Assembly: GCA_009809945.1 (NCBI GenBank)
Contig: WTPW01000089.1
Coordinates: forward strand, 545,843 to 609,842
Origin: Gigaspora margarita
Taxonomy: Eukaryota; Glomeromycota; Glomeromycetes; Diversisporales; Gigasporaceae
DNA: 64,000 nucleotides
Direction: 5' to 3'
The notes beneath the pieces were generated by a model that was not told the DNA's origin, made no database searches, and saw only the letters and a program-made list of their open reading frames with translations. This document shows positions 22,020-33,697 of this stretch, one piece after another (positions within the stretch are counted from its first letter, which is position 1; each line of letters opens with the position of its first letter). A program made the translations under genes and the position numbers.

Positions 22020-22710
22020 TTTGTTATTGTTGTTGTGGATGTCACCATATTTGTAAAGAAAAATTTAACACAATTAACTATAAAACAACTAATTATTTCA
22101 TATATGTAAAAGATTTAATTTAATATTGAAATAAAAATTAGAATTTTTTCTGTTACCATAAATTTCGATTTCTAATTTGTTATTAATATGTCATGTGAGA
22201 TGCGAATTATTTCGAAACACACATGACCTTTATTTCATTTTATTTTTAAGATTAAATTTTCATGAAAACGCTCATTCAATAATTTAGCATGTCGTTTGAT
22301 GTGTAAAGTTTATTAAAGAAATTAGTATATTAATTTAAAATAAAGAATTATTTTATATACAAAGAACAGCCTTTAAATCTCAAATTCTAAATCCTAAACT
22401 AAAACCAAATTCTCAAATTAAATTCCAAATCAGTATCGAAGTTCCAAACCAATGTCAAATTCTAAATTAAGTTTGAAATCTCAAATCAAGCTAAACTAAA
22501 TTGACATTTAATAAAATTTTTATACTTCTAATTCGTGTGTAATGATTATTGACGAAACTATTTCTGCAATAACGAAATAGTTTCGTCAGCATGCTTGTTT
22601 GACGAAACCTTGGCGATTGGCAAAACTTCTGACGATTGATAATGTAACAGTTGAATGGGAGAGTGAAGGAAACAATAGTAGGAAGTAGGCCAATTAACTC
22701 CATCCGTATA
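22020..22710. other. Gene-free; TGACGAAAC motif cluster
   Basis: No gene. 22545-22640 holds scattered and inverted TGACGAAAC / GTTTCGTCA motifs of the kind also seen at 26170-26375 and 36215-36280. Confidence 0.45.
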
Positions 22711-22948
22711 TAGTATTTGCACGTAATAACGCGCACCTGCGCGTTATTTCGAGAAAGTGCGCGTTATTTAGGGACGCGCATGCGCGATATTTCGAATCAT
22801 TTTGACAGTTTTTAAGAATCCTGCTTTGATTATATGGCATATATATATTTAGGATGCGCGTTATTTTGGGACGCGTATGGGCGTTATTTTGAGTTAAAAA
22901 TGCGAATTTCGAAATAACGCGCATGCGCGTTATTACGTGCAAATACGG
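22711..22948. mobile_element. MITE with palindromic CpG-rich termini
   Basis: Both ends read GTATTTGCACGTAATAACGC, followed by a GCGCGTTATT palindrome partner, so each end can itself form a hairpin (AATAACGCGC/GCGCGTTATT). TA flanks (22709-22710, 22949-22950). 238 bp. Short minus-strand frames across it are by-products of the repeats. Confidence 0.8.
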
Positions 22949-23373
22949 TATGGGGAAAAGGGGGAAGACGTACGAAAATTAAGCAGAGGTTTACTAACAC
23001 CAGAGTTCGAGTCTTAATAAGCCGATCGAAGTTACCAGTCAATTCAGTCCATTGAATTGAATCTTGAAGGATTTTATTAAAGTTACAAGTCGAATTCAGA
23101 AGATAAGTTAATTATTTTATTACATGTTTTATTTGAAATTGAACGTAGAACTTATTTGACTTTATTAAGTTTATAGGTCTTATATACATTTTAAGTCTTT
23201 ACCATGTATTCGTGATAGTTACAACATATTCTTTATAATTATAACGTACTCGCGATAAATTTTGCGTATTCGTGGGTGCCGCAATGTTTGATGGTTTGGT
23301 GTAATCGCGTATTCGTGATAATTATCGCGTTTCGCGATACATTTGATTTCATGCATCTAAGCCACCAACCACT

Positions 23374-23507
23374 TGGGGACCCGTTAAAGCCAGGTGCGTT
23401 TAATATACTGATGTATAAAGTTAACTATATAAGCTGCTAACAGTAACAGTATCTCTAACTGCAACAAAAAAAGTAGTTCTAATGCACCTGACTTTAACGG
23501 TCCCCAT
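23374..23507. mobile_element. Short MITE, TGGGGACC ends
   Basis: Left TGGGGACCCGTTAAAGCCAG and right CTGACTTTAACGGTCCCCA are inverted repeats (~27 bp with GGTGC), 134 bp in all. No clear target duplication. Confidence 0.65.
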
Positions 23508-23519
23508 TTTAGTATAACT

Positions 23520-24149
23520 GATTAAATATTTACATCGCGATATTAATAATAAACGCGGGTGTTGTTATCAAAATGGAATTGGTGGGGAAAATATACACAT
23601 AAAAATAATACAATGAAAAGAATATAAATATATAAAATAAAAAAAATTATAATACGGCCAATACTTTAAGAAATTTTATTTGTTACAATAAAACCCTTGA
23701 CGAATCAATTTGACCAATGAAATATTAATTCTTTTTCAACAAAAAAAAAATTTTTTTTTTTTAACGATCTCTGGATACCGAATATTAAAATTTTTTTTCA
23801 AAATTACATTCCGAAGTTCCACCAATCCATATGAAAACACGGTAATTTTTTGATCAATAATGATTTTTTTCATTAATTCGTTATAAAAAAGTAGATTTTA
23901 CAAAAATTAATCTCAATTTTATAATGCATGGAATCTGAAGCCGGAAATATATGTACTGTATATTATTATTATTATTTCAAATTTATCAGGCCCATCAGAT
24001 GAATATTTTTTATCGGGTAACAAATAAAATCAGATCAATTTGCATGGACAAATTATTTCCAATAAGAAAGAAAAGAATAATTATCTATTGTTTTATTCAT
24101 CATTTATCAGACAAAATTAATTATATAAAAGATACGTATATATAATGCA
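23520..24149. other. Gene-free DNA
   Basis: Contains an A(10)T(12) palindrome at 23741-23762. A 64-codon frame at 23951 has no family features and is probably chance. Confidence 0.5.
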
Positions 24150-24560
24150 GGAAGTCTATACTCTATAGTTACGCAAAATGTTTCAATTTTTAAATGGCTA
24201 TAACTTTTTATTTACCGGTAAAAGGCTTTTAAAAAAAATCTGACCAGTAACTTTATAGTGCTATATCAGCTCTACATATGCACCAAATATCTTTTCAAAA
24301 TCTTATCATTATAAGGAGTTGATGCATTTTGAAAATTGAACTTTTATATATAAATTTATAAATTATATATATAATTTCAATTTCAAAATGCATCAACTCT
24401 TTACAGTGATGAGATATTGAAAAGATATTTGGCATATAAGTTATATAAAGCTAATATATCACTTTAAAGTTACCAGTCAGATTTTTTTTTAAACCTCTTA
24501 AATAAAAAGTAATAGCCATTTAAATATTGAAGCATTTGTGTAACAGTTAAGTATAGACTT
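24150..24560. mobile_element. Foldback element with ~190-bp arms
   Basis: Left GAAGTCTATACTCTATAGTT...CTGACCAGTAACTTTATAGTG...GAGTTGATGCATTTTG pairs with right CAAAATGCATCAACTC...AAGTTACCAGTCAGATTTTT...AAGTATAGACTTC. Arms still align almost throughout, around an AT-rich centre near 24355. Confidence 0.8.
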
Positions 24561-24569
24561 CATATACCA

Positions 24570-25390
24570 TAGGGATGGCAAAAAACGTTTTTTATTTTTT
24601 TGTGTTGTAAAATTTTTTTATATGTTTTTTATTAAATATCAGATATAGTCAACCCTTTGTAAGTGGATGCACTTAGAACTGCATTTTAACCATAAATTTT
24701 TAGAGAATAACAAGTAAAAGTATACCGTATATTGCCGAAAATAAGCCACCCCCCCTCTTTTGGTAAAAAAAACTCAAAAATGTCTTTAAGCTACCTCACG
24801 ATTGATGAAAGTTGCTACATAGTAAAGTCCAAACTTTATTAAGCAAATCGATTAAAGTCGCTTAAGTAAATTTATTCAGAAGATCAAAATACGCATATTC
24901 TGAAATTTACAACAAAATTGAAGAAATTTTTATTAATTGGATTTTATTAACAAAATATATTCGTTGAACGTTAAAATTAAAAGTCAAATAATAAAAGGTA
25001 CTCCTATTTTTGATGAAACTTTCAGAATATGTGTAGTTTAGTCTCCCAAACAAGTCTACTTAAGCGCAAATAATCGATTTACATAGTAGAATTTAGACTC
25101 TACTATGTAACGACTATTGGCAATTGACCAAAAACTGATTATATCCGAAAATAAGCTACCCCCGGATTTTTGTCCAAAATCGTCCAAAAAAGGTAGATAA
25201 GATCTGGGTCAGGATTTGAGTATATTTGGAGAAAGTATGTACTGTACTTATAGAAAGTGCATTTTAGAGAGGTCTAATAGTATCAAGTGATCAAAATTCC
25301 ATATTATAAATACATAAATATTTGTTTTTTATTGAAAAATCCAAATGTTTAAAACATTTAAAGTATGCTTTAAAACATTTGCCATCCCTA
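24570..25390. mobile_element. hAT-like MITE (TAGGGATGGCAAA ends)
   Basis: Ends TAGGGATGGCAAA and, from the right, TAGGGATGGCAAATGTTTTA; this is the hAT-type terminus. Flanking octamers (ATATACCA, CTGCACCA) only partly agree. It contains an M1 MITE. A terminal fragment with the same end is at 40736-40812. Confidence 0.55.
24723..25210. mobile_element. MITE family M1, CpG-retaining copy
   Basis: Left end CCGTATATTGCCGAAAATAA then GC(C/T)ACCCC; internal CCGAAAATAAGCTACCCCCG near 25155; the right end is eroded. The middle (GTCCAAACTTTATTAAGCAA, TCAGAAGATCAAAATACGCA) is the same as in 2567-3095, with CG kept where that copy often has CA or TG. Confidence 0.6.
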
Positions 25391-25697
25391 CTGCACCATA
25401 TCTAATATATTATCACTATATACTAATGTTATGCATATTTTTATTGCTAATTAGCTGCGGGCCACAAATGTTCTATGTGATTGATCCAAACATCGGATAT
25501 GAGCAATTATTATAATTAAGTAAATGGTTGATGAAACCTCTCATGATTAATGAAACTTCACACTGATAAAATAACAGATTTCTCTCAATGAGCACCCTTA
25601 GAATAAGCGATGGATGTACTGAACCTTTAATTATTTTTCAATTTAATATTATTTCATTATAATGATTTTTTTTTATTGGTTAAAATTAGACAATGTT
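25391..25697. other. Gene-free DNA
   Basis: No feature recognised. Confidence 0.45.
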
Positions 25698-26099
25698 TTA
25701 ATTAAATAGTTCACGAGTAAATTTTTCGCATACCATCCAACACCTAAATATTATTTATTCAATTTATTTAAACGGGTGAGTAACTGGAATTTAAATGTTG
25801 TTGTGCATCCAATATCTAATCAAGGGAATTCTCGGCTTTTAAATGGGGCTCAACTATGGACAGCTGAGAGTGCAAAGCAAAAAATGGCTAACAACAGAAA
25901 ATACAGACATGAAACTACGATCATCGAGTTTATAGCTAAATTAGATGTGATATTGAAGGAATCAAGAAGCAAATTCAATGCTTTTGCATTTGAAAATCCA
26001 ATTAACATATTAGTTAAATATCAGTATAGCAAAAGTAACTGTTTAAAAAGAAAAAAAAACATAATAAACAAAAATAGACAACTATTGTTTTCCTATTAA
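25698..26099 (+). pseudogene. Copy of a segment of the 30-39 kb duplicated gene region
   Basis: AATAGTTCACGAGTAAATTT, TTCGCATACCATCC and GAGTAACTGGAATTTAAATG...GTGCATCCAATATCTAATCA match 33090-33300 and the complement of 34820-35030. A 107-codon frame here ends with IAKLDVILKESRSKFNAFAF, alignable to ITKLEAILQSS...HSFAFKN translated from 33330-33420. So there is a coding-derived segment present in at least three places. The protein family is not recognised, and no complete gene can be built from this copy. Confidence 0.45.
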
Positions 26100-26169
26100 T
26101 TTGTAAATTTATAAATTCATTCATTACATTTATTGTCATGTCTGAACTATTCCATATACTTCCAACTAT

Positions 26170-26375
26170 AGTTTTAAACGAACCTCAAGTTTTCGTGATG
26201 AAATGCGAAACCTAATTTTATCTTTCGTTAACTAAACTCTCAAATGACAAAATGACAAAATTGATGAAAGGTGATGAAATTGGCGAAAGGTGATGATACT
26301 GACGAAATATGACGAAAGGTGATTAAACTGACGAAACTCAAGGGTGACAAAACTAATAGAAGATGAAGAAACAGA
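26170..26375 (+). repeat. TGACGAAAGGTGA degenerate minisatellite
   Basis: About ten loosely spaced units such as TGATGAAATTGGCGAAAGG, TGACGAAATATGACGAAAGG and TGACGAAACTCAAGGGTGAC. Non-coding. Confidence 0.6.
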
Positions 26376-27754
26376 TTATGTAATAAACAATGGTATCGTT
26401 AATTCCCTACATTTTATGTTTAATAACGTAATTTGGAAATTTTTTGTCTGTCCGCACGCGTGACGCGTGATTACAAGACTATTTTGATCAACAAGATCAA
26501 ATTTGGTTACGAATTTAAATAATATAGTGATAGCATTAATAGTTAAATAAAAGGTTATAAAACAACTAAAAAAAATGATTTGTTAATAAAAGAAAATTTT
26601 TCTATTATAATATAATTTTTATTTTTAATTTTACACTTCGGACTTAAATCGGTTTCCGATTCCTAGTATAAGGTTAAAGTTTAAAATATACAATTTATAC
26701 TTCGATCAATTTTATTTAATAGGAAACTTAATAAGAAGTGATTTATCAATTAAGTAAAACAGCACAAATAAGAAATTAATAATAAATACATAATTATTTC
26801 ACATATTTCAGTATTTCGATTAAAAAATAAATGTCACGCCTATTGACTAAATCGACTTGAATAAAAAACTTTTTATCGACAAATTAGCACAGATAATAAA
26901 TTAATAAGATTGTTTTCGATTATAATTATTTATTATACTTGCCAGTTAAACAAGAATTTAATGAGAAGTAGCCTATGAGGAAGTTAATGAGAAACATGAA
27001 TTAAATTACAGTATGTTATGGATTATCAATTTTTTAAAGTGGCGTGATATAACTTATACACTAATATTATTTACTAGAAAATTATTTAACAAATTTTAGT
27101 GAGGTTAAACCGTGTCTTAAATTTTCTAGTGAAAAATTTTTTGAATCTATAAATTTACTAAATTCACCATAATACGTGACGTATTATGATGAATTTATTA
27201 AATTGACTTTTATTAAAACGCACCTATGGTGTTTCACATTATGTATACATTATCTCAAAAATTAGATAATTAATTAACACGGGATGGGGTGTCCTAATAA
27301 AGGTGTTCTATGCCCTCAAAACCCCTTCCCCAACCCTAGCCATAACATGAAAAAATTTTGTGATAAAATTTTGTATACAAACTTAGAAAATCTAAAAAAA
27401 AAAAAACATAATAAAAACATACTTTACAGAAAACTTTGATATTTTAAAAATATAAACAGAATATATCTAACATATAATAATAAGTCTTAGTAAGCTCTGT
27501 TAACTTTCTTATTTATATTATAAACATATTATAAACATATTAGAATTAACCTTGAATATTAACAGGTTAGGAGTAGAAAATATTAGATGTAAAATTGAAC
27601 AAGGAATATTTTTTTGCTAAAATTCTAAGAGTGGTTCATATGCAAAATATTGAAATATAAGCGATTTTTTAATTTGGAGAGGGTGAAACTTTACGTCTTA
27701 TTTTTATTATATGATTATTATATTATTAAAATATCGTAATTTTTTTATTATTAT
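26376..27754. other. Gene-free DNA
   Basis: No gene over 1.4 kb. It holds an inverted repeat at about 27150-27210 whose centre is CATAATACGTGACGTATTATG (9-bp stems), extended by AATTCAC/(G)TGAATT and AATAAATT arms. Telomere-like or element ends were not found. Confidence 0.5.
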
Positions 27755-28045
27755 ATTATTATTATTATTATTAAGATTAATAACATATTATTTTATATAT
27801 ATTATTATTATTATTATTATTAAGATTAATAACATATTATTTTATATATATTATTATTATTATTATTATTAAGATTAATAACATATTATTTTATATATAT
27901 TATTATTATTATTATTATTAAGATTAATAACATATTATTTTATATATATTATTATTATTATTATTATTAAGATTAATAACATATTATTTTATATATATTA
28001 TTATTATTATTATTATTAAGATTAATAACATATTATTTTATATAT
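27755..28045 (+). repeat. 49-bp satellite, six units
   Basis: Units of AAGATTAATAACATATTATT, TTATATATATT and an (ATT)n stretch recur at exactly 49-bp spacing (AAGATTAA at 27773, 27822, 27871, 27920, 27969, 28018). The units are essentially identical, so the array is recent or homogenised. Confidence 0.9.
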
Positions 28046-28333
28046 AAAATTATTTATCTATATAAATAAACATATTATTAGTAATGAAGCTATAAGAGAG
28101 TTAACAGAAAGAAAAAAATATAATTATTATACTGTTATATGTTTATATATATTCGTGATATATTTATTATATACTAATTTAGATAATATAATAATAATAT
28201 AGTTAATATATAATAGATGGAATTTAAGCATATTTAGTAAAAAACATAGGTTTCTGTAAAGTATTTATAATAATTGATTAAATTTATAAATTAATATAGA
28301 TGTATAATACATCGATATTTATATTTATTTATT

Positions 28334-28548
28334 GTCGTGGCTGAAGCTGAAAACGGTAGAAGCTGAAAATTTTAATGATTTTATTAATATGAAATTTTCA
28401 AAAATTTTTAGGGCGCATTCTCTTAGCTTTAAATTGTTAGGTTAGGGTTTAGGGTTAGTTTTGATAATAAAAGAGTATAGGTAGATCTTGGTAGGGTTTA
28501 TATTTTTAAATCGAGGTCCCTATTTTCCAGTTCAGCTTCAGTCGCGAC
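28334..28548. mobile_element. MITE, GTCG(T/C)G(G/A)CTGAAGCTGAA ends
   Basis: Inverted ends GTCGTGGCTGAAGCTGAA and TTCAGCTTCAGTCGCGAC. Flanked by the direct repeat ATTTATTTATT (28323-28333, 28549-28559), a length that suggests a Mutator-like transposase. The interior contains TTAGGTTAGGGTTTAGGGTT, resembling telomere repeat. Confidence 0.7.
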
Positions 28549-28569
28549 ATTTATTTATTGTGGGAGATC

Positions 28570-28740
28570 ATAATGAAATCCAGATTAAAATGAAATTATA
28601 TATAAAAAAATTAACAAAATCTCAGAAAACTAAAATTTTTTGGTGTGCATTTTTTAGGGTTAGGGGTTAAGGTTAGAGGTTAGTTTTAGAGTAGAGTTTA
28701 TATAAAACAAGTATAAAATGGGATTTTAGAAGGTTAGAAG
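28570..28740 (+). repeat. Dispersed repeat family D, copy 2
   Basis: Aligned with 17285-17450 (AATGAAATCCAGATTAAAAT, CATTTTTTAGGGTTAGGGG, AAAACAAGTATAAAATGGGA). Confidence 0.65.
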
Positions 28741-28858
28741 ATCTGCGACATTTATTAATTTGAGGCTTAATGGCTTATTTGCCTATTTATAATTTCTGTA
28801 AATGGCTTTTTAAAAACTAAATATACAAGCCAGGTCAAGCCAATATACATCTCACGGC

Positions 28859-29002
28859 CAGTGTTGGCCAATATGGACATTTGGACATATTAAAAATAAA
28901 ATATGGACAAATATGGACATAGTAATTTATGGACATGGACATATAGGTTTGGACTAGTCCATATTTTTAAAAAATATGGACATATACCAAGTGCCAACAC
29001 TG
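28859..29002. mobile_element. hAT MITE with ATGGACAT repeats
   Basis: Perfect 8-bp target duplication CTCACGGC (28851-28858, 29003-29010). Ends CAGTGTTGGC and GCCAACACTG. The 144 bp interior is largely ATGGACAT / ATGTCCAT motifs. Complete and apparently young. Confidence 0.88.
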
Positions 29003-29135
29003 CTCACGGCATTAAATATAAATAAAAGCCTCAATATTTATTGTTTAAATATAAAATTATAGGCTTATTTTTATTAATAGCTAAACAGATTTTCAGAAAT
29101 CTTTTTAGTTTTGCCAAAAACAGATTTTCAGCAAT

Positions 29136-29137
<2 letters not shown>

Positions 29138-29195
<58 letters not shown>
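29138..29195. repeat. 58-bp T homopolymer
   Basis: An uninterrupted run of about 58 T, followed by a TTTTTC(T)-rich tract to 29310. On the minus strand it follows the decayed coiled-coil copy. The true length may vary or be misassembled. Confidence 0.8.
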
Positions 29196-29760
29196 CTTTT
29201 TCTTTTCCTTTTTTTACACCTTCTACTTCTTTCTTTTTCTTTCCTTTTTTTACACCTTCTACTTTCTTTTTCTTTTCCTTTTTCTACTTCTTTCTTTTTC
29301 TTTTTCAACTCCAATACTGTTGCAACTTGAAGGGCAGTCTCACGATTGGCCTTATTCCATCTTCTTGTTGGTTCAATTGTTGTTATAGCTGTTGTAGTTG
29401 TCGTAGTTGTTCATCTTGTTTTCTTAGCTTATACTTATGAATGGAGGTTCTTTCATGGCATTTCTATAATGTTAATATTCAATAAAAAAATGAAACTGTC
29501 CTTTCGTATGATACCAATACAAAAAATTTTTGAAAAAAAATTATATTGGCTTCCACTTATCCAAAGAATGTAATAAACTAGGCCCATGGCATATTACACC
29601 AATTGGAAAGCTTTCACCTCTGCGACCAAGTCCACATTTAAACCTGAAGCCGTGGAGTTCGAATAAAACAAATAGTGTTGTACACAACTATCTGTTCAAA
29701 GGAGGGAACAAAGGGAAATAGTTTACCCTATGGCCTCACTAGATGCGCGCATGAGTGAAC
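29196..29760 (-). pseudogene. Decayed copy of the coiled-coil gene
   Basis: On the minus strand the leader (CCTAGTTTATTACATTCTTT, GGATAAGTGGAAG, TCATTTTTTTATTGAATATT) and an ATG CCA start correspond to 33698-34200. Translated pieces NKANRETALQVATVLELKKK match NKANCEAARQVAIALELEKKK of the intact frame. Reading frame is interrupted, and the 3' part dissolves into (GAAAAA)n and the T homopolymer. Confidence 0.65.
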
Positions 29761-30206
29761 TGGGCTAAGCGAAGGTTTACATCAACAGCCCTAAACCAAG
29801 AACCCACGCGAAGAAACTTGCCTAACCGGAAAAGTATACCATTAAAAAATTTGGGAAATCATCGATCATGTGCCAAACAAACAAATTTTTATTTGTTGTA
29901 CTGTACTATATTGATTTTATTAATATATCATATAAATAATTAAAAATCTTGAATCTATATAATACACAACAACTCAATATTGCAATATTAGAACGATTTA
30001 ATACGATTTAATTTAGACGAGAAAATTATCATATACATCCATCGCTATATAAATTGTAATAAATGAAGTTTCTTCATAGAGAGGCCCCGAAACATAAAAT
30101 TACTTACCGAATGAATCATCTATAGATGACGGCAGGTACATTAAAAAAAATATATATTAATTAGCAATCCGCATAAGAACGATAGTATTATTATATAGTT
30201 ACTATA
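29761..30206. other. Gene-free DNA
   Basis: No supported gene; a 62-codon frame at 29755 overlaps decayed repeat sequence and has no family features. Confidence 0.45.
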
Positions 30207-30480
30207 GCGCAAATTACTATGTATTTTATATAACTTTTATATAGTTCTGAAATTTTTTTTCCTCTAAATATATAAAAATTTTATATAGTTGCGAATTTTA
30301 AACTTAAATATCTTATAATCTACTTGATCAATTTTAATAATTTTATTATATTATATATAAAAACATCTTTTCTACATTTTTATTAGTAAGTCAAAATATA
30401 TTGGTATAATAAAAAAATATATTTAGCTATAGAGAAAAAAAAATTTTCAGAACTATACAAAATACATAGTAATTTGCGCA
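30207..30480. mobile_element. MITE, GCGCAAATTACTATG ends
   Basis: Left GCGCAAATTACTATGTATTT, TATATAGTTCTGAAATTTTT and right complement GCGCAAATTACTATGTATTT, TGTATAGTTCTGAAAATTTT form ~60-bp inverted repeats. TATA-like flanks on both sides. 274 bp, non-coding. Confidence 0.75.
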
Positions 30481-31641
30481 TATATAATTCTATCCTTCTT
30501 AGGCGAATTGGCAATTAAGTTGTACTCTAAAATGTATAAATTCAATTTTTAAAATTTATTAATATGAGAAAATTATTCTATACAGTAGAAGCAATACAGC
30601 AACTAGCCGATTCCACTTTTTTTTTACCAACTTAGTTGAACTTGATAAATTTGGTGCATCCATTTGTAATATCGTTGCTGGATCACAAACTGGGTCATGT
30701 TTAATAATCTGGTAATCGATTAATTTGACGATTCGAAACTTATTCAGGTTAATTACCGTGAATCCTAGAGTGCTCACAAAAATTTTCCACCCATGTAATT
30801 CTGTAATTTTTTATAAATCACGTTTCAAGATCAGGTGCAACATAAAAATTGAACCAAATTACCGAAAGAACTAAAATGGTCGCTCTACAACAATTGGCTT
30901 CATGTTACCACAGATAAAGTTATCGAAAAAATCCACTATCAATCAACCAAAAACAATCCATACTATTTCTGAACGGTTTGACAATATACTTTGAGGAATT
31001 CGCAATAGCCTTAGGGTTAGCTTTATTTACTTAACAATAATTCCCTACTATTACTTGTAGAGAATTTAATGGTACTGTGACCCAAATAAAACAATTAAAC
31101 GTGAAACCCATAGTAAATTCAAAGAATACTCGAGTTCATACTAAAAAGAAATCAGAATAATTAGCATGGGAAAATTCAGATAAAAAAGAAGCATGACATT
31201 TAATTTGTTCAAAATTCTGCTAATAAGGAAAGACTTATCTTTTGCAACAATTATAATGAGGTTCTTGGATTTTCTTTCTTGAAATTTATGTAATAATAAA
31301 GATAAGATGGAATGTAATAGAAAATTTTGTAAAATTATAAAAGAGCAGAGAAATCAAATTAATTAATTTATCGAATTTAAGCTAGCAATAACTTGGAAAT
31401 CATCTCTAAACTATTGAAAATCCAGTTCTATAAAATTTTGTATGTTGTCTTAATACTGTACAAATTCAACGTCTTGAGTAGAACTATTCAATTTCCCATC
31501 GTTAACACCAGGGAACGACTATTTTAGATGTGGAGAAGCTCTCTCTTATTTCTGAGGGCGGGGGCTCTTTATTTATAATAAATTTTTTGAAGAGAACATA
31601 TGTGATCGGAAAATAATTTCTTCAGATATCGGTATTTCTGT

Positions 31642-31742
31642 ATGGATAGGAATCGATTTAGTCGACTAAAAAATTTATACCGGTATGTAAGTTACTATGT
31701 TTAGTCGACTTAGTCGACTAAATCATATAGCCGATTCCCTAA
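31642..31742. mobile_element. Small AGTCGACTAAA element inserted in left arm
   Basis: Flanked by ATTTCTGT on both sides (31634-31641, 31743-31750), an 8-bp duplication. Imperfect inverted ends TAGGAATCG / CGATTCCCTA and three TTTAGTCGACTAAA-type palindromes inside. The corresponding place in the right arm (about 37125) has no such insert. Confidence 0.65.
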
Positions 31743-31848
31743 ATTTCTGTCTTTGCGGTCGTGAATCCCCGAGAATCTGCTTAGGGTAAGTGATCTCCGT
31801 GATCATTAGCGCCTCATCGATTACCACCGCATGCTTCAGGGTTCACAC

Positions 31849-31973
31849 TAGAGTTGTAGGTGAAACTAATCTTCAATGGTGCACCGTGGTGCACCGATAA
31901 TTATAAAAAAATCAAATCTTAAACGGTGCACCGATGGTCCTGGTGAAACTAACTAGTTTCACCAACAACTCTA
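31849..31973. mobile_element. hAT MITE with GGTGCACC palindromes
   Basis: Perfect 8-bp target duplication GTTCACAC (31841-31848, 31974-31981). Ends TAGAGTTGTAGGTGAAACTA and TAGTTTCACCAACAACTCTA. The interior has repeated GGTGCACCG. The empty site is preserved in the right arm near 37050 (GTGTGACCCTGGAAGCA), so this insertion postdates the duplication. Confidence 0.88.
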
Positions 31974-33109
31974 GTTCACACACCTTCTTTCAAAACAAAT
32001 TTTAATTAGGAAAAATCATCTTTTGCGACCTAATTAAAAATATTTCTTGTAAAATTTTACTAACAATTGATGAATCATTATAATCCTATGATTTTATTAA
32101 TTTAATTTAACATAACTTTTTTTACTTAGAAAACAAAAGATATTTTTTACTCACATATCGATCGTATAATCCTAAATTCTTAAATTTTGAATGGTCAAAA
32201 ACTGCAGGAAGAACAAGTATGTCTACCGAATCCCGAATATCCAATTCCTCTGATCGAAAAAATTTCTGGAGCTTCTCATCAAAATGAATTAAATATAAAT
32301 ACACTTATCATTCTTTAGAGAAAAATTTCCAAGTATTTTGCCTTTAATTTGCGGGACAACAATAATTACTGGAAAAAGAGGGAAAAGGGAAAGCACGAGT
32401 GAAGCTGATTTTAGAATAAACCCAAAATTTTTGAACTAAAATGAGGATTCCTAGGAAAATGGTCATATACCAAGAACTTTTTAAAGACTAAGTCCATGCA
32501 TTTTTCAGCTAATTCAATATAGCAATCTAGAATTCTAGGAACAAATTCGAATAACAATCGAATTCATTAAATAGTATGTCGTTGAAGTCTCTTATCAAGT
32601 CTCTGACATAATGAACATAAAGCCTTTGTGGTTTTATTGCGGTTTGCAAAAATCTGTAACCCCATGATCTTCAGGGTGATGATAGCAGGAAACCTCAGAT
32701 TCTAAATTATCTTTAAATCATGCATATCAATTATATATTTAAGGTGTTCGATTTGATAGTGATTGAGATGATGCTCAATTATTACAATTATCGAAATAAT
32801 GATTGCGACCATTATTTGAGTAAACTTTATTTATTATTTATAATTTTAGCAAATCGTAGCAAAAAAAAGGCGACTATCCAATACTCCTTCGGCAACACTA
32901 AGTGCCTTTTATGGACTTTACAAATATTCATATGTTGTTACAGCAACAAAATTCACAAATTTTTGCGCCTTTAGCTTCGAACAAGTATTTGGATACAAAA
33001 AATTATTTGTCACAATATTTATATATCGTATTAACATAAAATTTGACCGATCAATTAATGGATTTTTAACCATGCTAATCAGGCGATAATTAAGTAAATA
33101 GTTCACGAA

Positions 33110-33450
33110 TAAATTTTTCGCATTCCATCCCAACACCTTAATATTATATAGTCTATCACATTGAATCTATCCGATTATTATTTATTTAGTTTTTCCGAAT
33201 ATAAACTATTCGGATAAACCGGTTGACAATACGGCCTATAAATTGTGAATTTTATTGTGCGTCCAATCTTTAATGTTTTTGAACAGGTTCACGATATAGT
33301 TTGCAAAGACAAAAATTGGATAATAACAAAAAATTAGACGCGTTTAGGTCTAAAATAACCAAATTAGAAGCGATACTACAATCATCAATGCTTTCGCATT
33401 CTTTCGCATTTAAAAATATAAATATCGTACTAGTACGTACTAGTTAAATA
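33110..33450 (+). pseudogene. Coding-derived segment, plus-strand frame
   Basis: 33330-33420 translates to KLDAFRSKITKLEAILQSSM...HSFAFKNINI, alignable to the frame at 25776-26099. The frame does not extend to a credible start. Both neighbours of this segment are also duplicated at 34820-35030. Confidence 0.4.
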
Positions 33451-33479
33451 GCGGGGTGGCAAAGGGTTATTAAAAAATT

Positions 33480-33600
33480 CTTTTATTGGTAAAAAGAGAA
33501 AAGAGAAGAGAAAAAGAAAAAAAAAGATATAGAAAGAGAAAAAAGAAAAAAAAGAAAGAAAAAAAAAGATCTAAGAAAAAAAAGAAGAAAAAAAAAACCT
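33480..33600 (+). repeat. Purine (GA) tract
   Basis: About 110 bp of nearly pure A/G (AAAAGAGAAAAGAGAAGAG and similar). It lies 3' of the coiled-coil gene on the other strand and resembles the CT/T tract at 29196-29310, which occupies the same position relative to the decayed copy. Confidence 0.7.
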
Positions 33601-33697
33601 ATATACAATAGATAGAACGTCAGAATGCAATATAACTATTTAAAAAAGAAAAAAAGCGCAGCAAATAAAATAGACAATTACCGGTATAGTTATTCTA

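Noticed and set aside
22491-22942. Two ~80-codon minus-strand frames
   Set aside because: They overlap the palindromic MITE at 22711-22948 and the TGACGAAA cluster.
29041-29440. Poly-phenylalanine frames
   Set aside because: Direct product of the 58-T run and the CT tract.
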